Below the pieces are notes generated by a model. That model was not told the origin of the DNA. It made no database searches and worked only from the letters and a program-made list of their open reading frames with translations. From Phragmites australis (taxonomy: Eukaryota; Streptophyta; Magnoliopsida; Poales; Poaceae), in assembly GCF_958298935.1 (NCBI RefSeq), contig NC_084924.1, positions 29,609,819 to 29,673,818 of the forward strand: DNA of 64,000 bases, given 5' to 3'. Both the position numbers and the translations under genes were made by a program. Every line of letters starts with the position of its first letter. Within the stretch, counting starts at the first letter, position 1. Below, piece after piece: positions 56,421 to 64,000 of the stretch.

Positions 56421-56837
56421 GGCTAAAAATATGCCAAAATATCATTTTATTCAGAAAAAAGAAAAAGTTGAGAAGAGGGAGGAGAAGAGAGGAGAGGAGA
56501 GGGGAGGAAGAGAGGTCGGCGAAGCCCTGCTGCATTTGAGCCGCGGATTTGAAGATTAATTTCGGATAAGTCTTTTTTCCCTTTTTGTTGTTGTTAATTA
56601 GTGTAGTAGTAGTATATGACATATGTTTTAGATATTTATGATCTAGGGTTTAGAAAATTGTCAAATTTATTTAGAAAATTGTACGATAGCAGTGCAATGT
56701 AGAATATTATTTTTACTATATTGGGGTTTTACCTGTGGACGTAGGAGGTAGCAGTATATGATAATTTACGAACCTAGGATGTAGCATTTAGAAATAATTT
56801 TATCCGATAATTAGAAATATAGTTTATTGTCTTAATA

Positions 56838-59474
56838 TTGGTTATGTTTGCGGTGTTTCCAGGGATAGCAGATAAATTAATTTTTCAGATATATTATGGT
56901 GAGGGTGAAATTAGGTACAGTCCTAACAGTGTTGATTTGTCTGGATTTCGTCATGTCATGAAGGGTCTTAGTAAAGCTAATGAGAGGAACATTGTGGGTG
57001 TGTGCAAATGGCTCATGCGGTTTTTTCAACTGGATCCGCAGCAACATAAGCTGAAGTTGAAAGCTGTCCTCAGCCGTGCTAGTCATGGATACTTTGGTGA
57101 GCTTGTTCCCATCGAAGCCACATCAACTTGGAGGCAGTATATAGATATATGTTGTGAACGTGGCCTGCCGCTTGTTTTGTTAGTTGAGGCGTACCTGAAA
57201 GATCAAACTGAGGTGAACTCTGCGGAAGCAGTAGCAGGACCAAGTGAGGCAGTGGAAGATGAATCAGAGGCGGCTAATGTCGGGTCCATGGAGGAAGTTG
57301 GTGATATTCCAGAGCTGCAACCGATGGGTGTAGCTGATGAAGGGGAGCACATCCCTAGCATCATTGAAGATATGGATTTGGAGGATGAAGAGTTGGAGGA
57401 AGGCCTTACCGATGGGGATTCATCTGACGAGGAGGGTAATGCTCCAGTATCTGTAGAGTGGAGGGATCATGAATTTTTGAAGCTGATGGTTAGCGAGGCT
57501 GACCAGACACCGTGGCAGTACCATGAGAACGAGGTGTCACAGGGTGCTATGTACCCTACAAAAGAGGCAGTTATTGATGCAGTGAAATTCTGGTCGTTGT
57601 CTCTTCGGAGGCAATTCAAGGTTGTTAAATCTAGTAAAAGGGAGTACGATGTGAAGTGTTTGGTGCCGCAATGTCCTTGGCGGGTGCACGCATTCAAAGA
57701 TAAATGGGTAGACTACTGGCAGTGCTCAATAGTTAAGGAACATAATTGTGACATTGAGGAAATAGAGTTCGCCACCGGAACCTGTCTTCTGCTTTCATTG
57801 CAAATGTTATGTACGGGGAAATTATGGACAACCTAAGGTATGAGCTATGATCAATAATCCATACTATTGAGCAAAGGTTCCAGTACACAATAAACTATGC
57901 GAAGGTATGGAGGGCGAAACAAAAGGCTATTGAGATGAGGTTCGGAACATATTAAGATTCATATCACACTCTACCTCGTCAATTAGCCACAATTTGTGGA
58001 AGAAACCCAGGCAGCTACTATGATATCAAGCATTACCCCTCTACTGATGTGGAGTACAACGGAAAAAGAGTGTTGCAGCGTGCTTTATTTGCATTCGCTG
58101 CAACTATCAAAGCATTTCGATATTGCCAACCCATCATATGCCTAGATGGAACATTCCTGACTGGGAAGTACAAATGGCAGATATTATCTGCAATTGGGGT
58201 CGACGGTAACAACCAAGTCCTGCCACTAGGGTTTGCTTTCGTGGAGAGTGAGAACGGGGATAGCTGGTATTGATTCCTAGAGCGGGTTAAATATGCAATT
58301 ATTCTTGACCAACCAGATGTGTGTCTCATTCATGATAGACATACAGGATTGTTGCAGGTTTTGCTGGATATGCAACATGGTAGCATTCGACGGGGTGTAG
58401 TAGCACAGTGGCCCGACCTCAAAAGCAGGTGGTGCATGCGCCATATGGGTGCAAACTTCTACAAACAGTTTAAAAACAAAGAGTTAATGAAGCTTTTCAA
58501 GAAGTTGTGCAGTCAAAACCAGCAATGGAAGTTCAATGCACTATGGGCAAGACTTGATGAACTGACTCTAAACAAACTGCGGAGGCTGCACCTAACGGTG
58601 ATGAACCAAGAGCTCTCGGACCTCTTCCAACCGATACTCCGCAGATTGTAAGGAGATCAGACTCATCTATTCGGAGCTTCTTATAGTGGATACGTAATGA
58701 GCCAAATGAAAAATGGGCTCTGTTGTACGACAGTGGTGGTGCAAGGTATGGAGTAATGACTACAAATCTTGCAGAGGTTTATAACTGGGTCATGCGAGGA
58801 ATGAGGTCCCTACCACTAGTTGAAATTGTAGAAGGCATTTTGCATGGGACTTGTAAGTACTTTATTGATCGGTATGCAGCTGCTAAGATTGTAATGGAGG
58901 ACAATCGTATGCTTTATGGACGGATGTTATGTGAGTACATGGAGAAGGCTAATAAGAAGGCCCACATGCATCGCGCAAATCAAGAGGGCACTGCGGAGCA
59001 CAGGTTCAGTGTCCTGTATTGGGATAAGGGTTGGAGGGGGGTAGACGTGAGCAGCATGTTCAAGAGTGTGTGCTAAGGAGTGGGACATGCATCTGTAGTT
59101 GCTAGAAACCACAATTACTCCACAAACCTTGTACACATGTCATAGCTGCTTGTGCGGAGCACCATATGCTTCCCAGGCAATATGTTTCAAAGTATTTTAT
59201 GAAAGATCAAATACTCAACACCTGAAACCATGAGCTGTATGGTTACAGTATTGTTGACACTTTTACAAGTAATCCAGGGCCTGCAAGAATATATGTGCCT
59301 GATTTGGAAAAGATGAAGAACGCACCTGGCCGAAGACAAACTCGTCGGATTCACAACGATATGGATGAATCTGAGGCTGGCCCTAGGGTCAAGCGATACA
59401 GTTAGTGCAATGAAATATGTCACACATACAAGTATTGTCCCAAAAATGCACCAGGTGATACACCTGTTGTCCAG
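56838..59474 (+). pseudogene. mudrA-type MULE transposase
   Basis: The 332-residue open frame (56,838-57,836) ends with the Mutator DNA-binding domain (about 57,530-57,770; AVKFWSLSLRRQFKVVKS, then CLVPQCPWRVHA, then HNC). A frame shift at about 57,785 is followed by stops (about 57,850 and 57,953). The catalytic domain is at 58,049-58,651: first acid block IICLDGTFLTGKYK, then AFAFVESENGDSWY-stop, then CLIHDRHTG with the second aspartate, then RWCMRHMGANFYKQF. The C-terminal region (58,723-59,076; RYGVMTTNLAEVYN) is followed by a SWIM finger (PCTHVIAAC, about 59,130) and a zinc knuckle interrupted by a TAG (about 59,403). It would have cut and joined MULE ends in the nucleus. This copy cannot encode a full enzyme. 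Confidence 0.88.
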
Positions 59475-59622
59475 GTGAGTTTTATGGTGCGTTGTGCTCG
59501 TTTTGTACCATTTTAATCTTCGTTAATGTTTCATATAGTGATATAGTTAATTTGCATTCAAAGTATATTGTTACTGTCTTTATCTAACAATGCATTAATG
59601 TACATGTCTTTCAAATGCAGAT

Positions 59623-62600
59623 ATGGCTGACCCTGCAACCCCCGAGCTTCTAGACCCTGTCGTGGACAAGAAGCATCGCAGCTTCTTATCCGCCGGGCAC
59701 CAGACGGAGCTAGGAGTGTTTCGACCATGGGGCCCTGGAGAGCTGCTCACGATAGACGGGTGATGGAAGCATAGGTACTTCGATAATTTCATACGAAATT
59801 GCCATATCACTGATGTAGTTCCATATTATTGATATGCCGCAACACTTATAGGTTGGCAGCGGCGGGACTCCTACCGCTTTGCCGGTTGGTCGAGGCTCGA
59901 TCGACGGAGAACCCTGAGGCAGCGGCCCGTCGTTTCTACTTTGATCGGTCGCTGATAGTAGCACTGGTCGACCGATGGAGGCCGGAGACACATACGTTCT
60001 ATCTCCCGTGCGGCGAGATGACCCCGACCTTGCAGGACGTAGCCTACCTCTTAGGCCTTCCTTGCGCGGGAGCTGTGGTTGGAGTAATCGATATGGAGGC
60101 TGACTGGATCAACGACATGCATCAGAGCTTTGGCCCAGTGGAGCGGAAGGCGGACGCACCCCCCTACGTGCCTGAGTTCTTGTCCGATGCATGAGGGCCA
60201 ATGAAGAAGTGGATCCTACAGTTTCAGGTACGGTACAATACAACCTATCAAATACTATTATAGTATGTAGTAATGCTCATTTTTAACACCAGTCATATTT
60301 GCAGCCAGCGTACATACACCCCCATGCCAACGCATACACGGTCTCCAGGCATTTGGAGGCCTTTCTACTTTGGTTGTTTAGGTGGGTTATGTTCATTAGT
60401 GGCCAAGGCCACCTGGTTGTCAGGACGCTTGTGCCATACGCCCGGTTGATAGCGGATGCTGATGGGGAGGAGGTATCGCAGTTCAGTTGGGCATCCACTG
60501 TCCTTGCTGCGACGTATTGGGCGCTCTGCGACGCGTGCACAAAGAAAGAGCCACTAGCCACTTTCGCCGGTTGTCCACTTCTTCTGCAGCTGTGGTCATA
60601 CGAGCATTTCACCATAGGCAGGCCGGTGGTGGATCGCTCCCCGTACCCAGAGGAATGGTACGGCGAGCCAGACGAGGAGGCACCTACTATGGCCTCGATG
60701 TGGTGCCGTCGTTGGGTACGTATTTTACATTAACACTTTGCTTCGTGTTCGTTTTCCCTCTAACGATTTGTAACGATGTTTGTCACGTAGCCACACTGGG
60801 CGCATGAGCAGCCTCGCAGCGCTTACGAGCATTTTCGTACCCAGTTCGACAGGCTACGTCCGAACGATGTGGTATGGGAGCCATACAACATCTTGGCTGT
60901 GCAAGGGCGTGCAGGATTGGGTTTGTCACCGTTGTGTACCCGCGACGAGGAGTACTGGCTCACGAAGGCGCCGCTTATCTTCGACATCTATGTCGAAGAG
61001 TACTCACCGCACCGCGTCATGCGACAGTTTGGCCGTCACCAGGCATTCCCTCTCGTCCACATCCGTACCGTACCCGTGCAAGTCCACAAGTACATATGCA
61101 AAATTACAGTTTTCGAAACCTTCGTTTTACTGTGACTTACATTTACCGTGGTTCAAATGCAGGTACACACGGAAAGGCCAGCCAACTGGCAACCTCTGGG
61201 CAGAGCGCTTGGCCCCTTACGTGGCAACATGGGCCCAAGTGCTACAAGATGTCGTGGAGGAGGCTCGTCCGCACACCGAGCGGAACTTCAACGAGTACCT
61301 ACGGTGGTACGTTCCATGTACACGCACACGTGTCACCTACACCCCAGAGGGTGTCCGGCCCCATATCGGGTCGACAACGGAGGCATACCCGGTGCATTGG
61401 GACGAGGACGCCGCATTAGCGGTAAGTTGTTTTTTGAAGTCAGTAGTCCATACTCAACGAACAAAACCGTATACTGTAATTGTTTACTTCTGTTCATATC
61501 CGCAGGCAGATATCATTTATGATGTACATAGGGATGCAGCTGGTGCCATGGACCGCCTCCGGCAAGGGCAGCACCTCAGTGTGTCGGATGTTGCGAGCTT
61601 CATCAAGCGGGTTTTCAACAAGACAGCGCGCGCCTTAAAGCTAACCTCCTGCCGATCTACCACAGATGTAGCAGGGGCACCTCCCAGGTCCAATGGTGTC
61701 CACGTCGAGTCGTCTCGGCGGTTAGACGTGCACCGTCATTCATCCATGTCGGCACCCACACGACCCCTTTTACCACGTAGGTCCACCTACACAAGTCTCG
61801 ACGCAGCCTCATAGATCGAGCCCTGTGCATCCACCCTCAGGTACTGGTGGCACCCTTCATCCTAGTTTTTAATACTTTCAGCAAATTAAGTTAATATTGT
61901 GCTCAGGTTACTTCGGTGACGAGGCCGGTCCGTCTTCGGCGGTCCCACGCCCGACCCCGCCCGCAACGTTCGAGCCATATTACGGCACGACAGTGTGGCC
62001 TTCTTCTGCTGCACCGTCATACCACGCAAGTACAATTATACAATTTTTACTACTACTTCCAATACCACATTGTTCGTATCTAATGTAATTATGTGTTCGT
62101 AGGCCCCTCCAGCTAGTACACATGGACGCCAGCGGAGCCTTCACAGTCCTCCTACTCTAGTCAGGAGGATGAGGCTGGCCCGGACGTCGCATACGACCTG
62201 GTTCGTGACTTATTCGGGGGCACACCTGATTACGACGTCCTCCAGCGGTCCCAGGTACCCAGTGCTCCCCTTTGGACACAGCCCACGCAGGACGAGGCCT
62301 CGTCACCGATAATCCCTACTAGGCCTACCAGACACGTCGGTCCACCCGACCCCCTCACCTACTCTAGGGGTCACGTGAGCGTTAACCAGCAGCATTGGGC
62401 CGTGCCTCGGGCCGGCCCAGTAGGCACGGCCCATTTGGACGTCTTTAAGCCGAACCTCCTTACGTTGATGCATCACTCATTTCTCATATCTCTCAAGTGC
62501 AATATCTTCCTCAGCTCCATCAAGCCCACCAAAGAAACATTGGGGGACTACTATACCTAAATGTCTCGAACCACCAATGTGCTTCTGTGGTGACCTTTGT

Positions 62601-63098
62601 AAGCTCCGTGAGTCGTAGGACATCTCATACACCTATGGGCTGCGCTTCTTCATGTGTGCCAACTACGAGTATGACAAGCCTTAACATGCAACAACTGGTT
62701 ATCGACCGGTACGATAACAGATATCCGCCTCATCTCTTCCGATTTCGCACCCTCTTTTACTAACCGCTCATCTTGTTTCATTTGTTCAGTCCCCTCCACC
62801 GCTCTGTGATTTTATTCAATGGCTCGACAATGAGCAAAATGACACACAGAAGCAGTGGGTCGACATGAATATGAGGTGGATAAGGGAAGCGTACGCACGT
62901 CGGGAGTACGAGCAACAGCAAGAGGAACTTCGCCTCAAGCGGGAGGAAGAAGAGCGCATGAGGAAGGTGGCGCACGACCGTACCGTGGCTCAAGCTCGGG
63001 AGGCTGAGAGGGAAAGGAAGCGGGAGAGAGCCCGCCATGCTAAGGCGGCAGGTCCCGATGCCCTCCGAAAGGGAAAGTATCCTAGTTGCACTCAGTAA
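59623..63098 (+). pseudogene. Plant Mobile Domain (MAIN/MAIL-like) gene carried by the MULE
   Basis: Exons with consensus splice sites: 59,623-59,774; 59,852-60,227; 60,305-60,715; 60,791-61,089; 61,163-61,421; 61,506 onward. Later parts are at about 61,905-62,030, 62,103-62,540 and a coiled-coil last exon (62,800-63,098). The domain signature is clear: LAAAGLLPLCRL, then LIVALVDRWRPETHTFYLPCGEMTPTLQDVAYLLGLPCAG, given here only as spanning 59,852-60,085, then LVPYARLIADADG, then EEYWLTKAPLIFDIYVEEY. Stops TGA at 59,761 and 60,192 break the frame. Plant Mobile Domain proteins are nuclear, are known from MULEs and gypsy elements, and cellular members (MAIN, MAIL1) affect gene silencing. The role in the element is unknown. 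Confidence 0.82.
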
Positions 63099-63448
63099 AG
63101 AGTATCTAATGTAACCCGACATACTTTCCCTCCCTAAGGCATGTTATGATTAGGATCGGCGCACTAATAAGTAGGTCTTAGTGCAAACCGTATATACCAC
63201 CTTTGTTTCCTCATTGTGTCGTCGCGGTTACAATGTATTGTAATATTTTCACCCTATGTTTAATACTATATTTGTCTTCGTTCGCACCCCATACTCATGT
63301 AAAATGCTGTGAGTGCTAATTACTGATTTTTTATTCTCTGACTATTACATAACCTACTCCAAATTTAAATTCTAAATTTCCTTAAAGCCCTTCCTTTTTA
63401 TTTCTTAAATTACACAAAAAATTACATTTTTAGGGGGAAAAAGGCCTT

Positions 63449-63540
63449 AATCGGCCCCTCAGAGGGCGGCAAGGGGAGCTAACCGCCCTCTCACCCAGAG
63501 AGGGCGGTTAGCTCCCTTACCGCCCTCTGAGGGGCCGGTT
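63449..63540. repeat. Long GC-rich hairpin in the right subterminal region of the MULE
   Basis: Arms 63,449-63,492 and 63,498-63,540 are inverted copies differing by two substitutions and one indel, with a 5-bp loop. They contain AGAGGGCGG / CCGCCCTCT. Similar shorter palindromes occur at 56,190-56,370. Confidence 0.88.
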
Positions 63541-63624
63541 AGGCCTGCCGCCCTCTCAGGGGGCGGTTAGGTGCCCTAACCGCCCTCTCAGAGGGTTGCA
63601 GCCCCCTGAGAGGGCTGCAGGCAT

Positions 63625-63698
63625 CTAGTTTTGCAATTTCTCCTGCGGGGAATCTATTTATTTAAATTTTTAATCAAAAAAATATATAAAAAAAACTC
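63625..63698 (-). repeat. Right TIR of the MULE
   Basis: Inverted match to 56,113-56,185. It ends AAAAAAAACTC next to the TSD. Confidence 0.85.
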
Positions 63699-63707
63699 CC
63701 AAGAACA

Positions 63708-64000
63708 TGCCGCATTACCCCCAAACAAGTCAAAGGCAAAGCCCAAAATTGCTACGGCCCACATCACCACCACCAATTTTGGCCTCCGTGACCATCGTTG
63801 CCATTCATTCGCTATGAAAGTAATTGTATGGATTAGCAACAGGAGTAGGAAAATTGTCCAAATTGTACTTAGTTTAATCGAACGTGTCAGCTGTTCATAA
63901 CGATAAGAGCTAGCACACACAAGTTATTTGATGTGTCACCAGCTCACACGCATCTAAAAACCACTTTAATTAAAACAAGAGCAATATTGGTATTTCCGAT
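63708..64000. other. Right flank, no gene seen
   Basis: This continues the host sequence interrupted by the MULE. ORFs at 63,631-63,920 are shadows that cross the TIR. Confidence 0.5.

Larger units (their letters stand above)
56113..63698 (+). mobile_element. Mutator-like element (MULE) with transposase and Plant Mobile Domain genes
   Basis: TIRs of about 73 bp (56,113-56,185 and 63,625-63,698) start GAGTTTTTTT and share ATTAAAAATTTAAATAAAT and GAAATTGCAAAACTAG. Flanking 9-mers are CCCAGAACA (56,104-56,112) and CCAAGAACA (63,699-63,707), the 9-bp target duplication of Mutator with one change. GC-rich AGGGCGGTTAG repeats lie just inside both TIRs. Two genes on the plus strand, both decayed: a mudrA-type transposase (56,838-59,474) and a Plant Mobile Domain gene (59,623-63,098). 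Confidence 0.88.

Noticed and set aside
56113..63698. Helitron capture of the mobile-domain gene
   Set aside because: TIRs and a 9-bp TSD are present, and no TC start or CTRR hairpin end is seen.

Overview
This is nuclear DNA from a plant, almost certainly a grass (Poaceae). The evidence is GT-AG introns, plant-only gene families (a CYP709-like cytochrome P450, a PMP3/RCI2/LTI6 proteolipid, a DUF679/DMP membrane protein, a Plant Mobile Domain gene) and a dense stack of LTR retrotransposons of grass type. No species can be named from the sequence alone. No rRNA, tRNA or CRISPR locus is seen.

Layout. 1-3,514: eroded plus-strand Ty1/copia (Sirevirus-like) pol with its 3' end. 3,700-10,180: minus-strand Ty3/gypsy chromovirus pol, split by a 3.06-kb solo LTR (4,194-7,253, exact TSD TTGAA) and cut by a second, truncated LTR of that family. 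10,255-25,475: minus-strand Sirevirus-like copia (integrase, protease, gag, PBS, LTR). Its LTR is split by a complete 10-kb plus-strand Sirevirus-like element (13,425-23,464) and by an 808-bp foldback element with 9-bp TSDs (24,529-25,336). A CACTA-like end follows.

25,760-37,310 is a P450 region on the minus strand. A frameshifted first-exon relic (25,760-26,010) is followed by a minus solo LTR (26,722-28,658). Next comes a five-exon P450 gene (29,637-36,762) that reads as an intact 521-residue protein. Its 5.15-kb intron 1 holds the 5' part of another Sirevirus-like element plus a GC-rich block of unknown origin.

37,311-44,601: minus-strand copia element with both LTRs and a GC-rich solo LTR nested in its RNase H. 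45,014-45,315: two-exon PMP3-type gene of 59 residues. 45,655-51,706: complete non-autonomous Tat/Grande-like element (626-bp LTRs, exact TSD CATAT, Asp-tRNA-type PBS). It has no recognisable gag-pol but carries an intron-containing ORF on the opposite strand with its own TATA box. 53,969-54,541: single-exon DMP gene on the minus strand. 56,113-63,698: 7.6-kb Mutator-like element with TIRs and a 9-bp TSD, carrying a decayed mudrA-type transposase and a second decayed gene with a Plant Mobile Domain.

Only three host genes look functional (P450, PMP3-type, DMP). They are unrelated single genes, not a pathway cluster, embedded in transposable-element sequence. Most element genes carry stops, frameshifts or lost catalytic residues. 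The most unusual parts are the dual-strand retroelement and the Mutator element with the mobile-domain gene.
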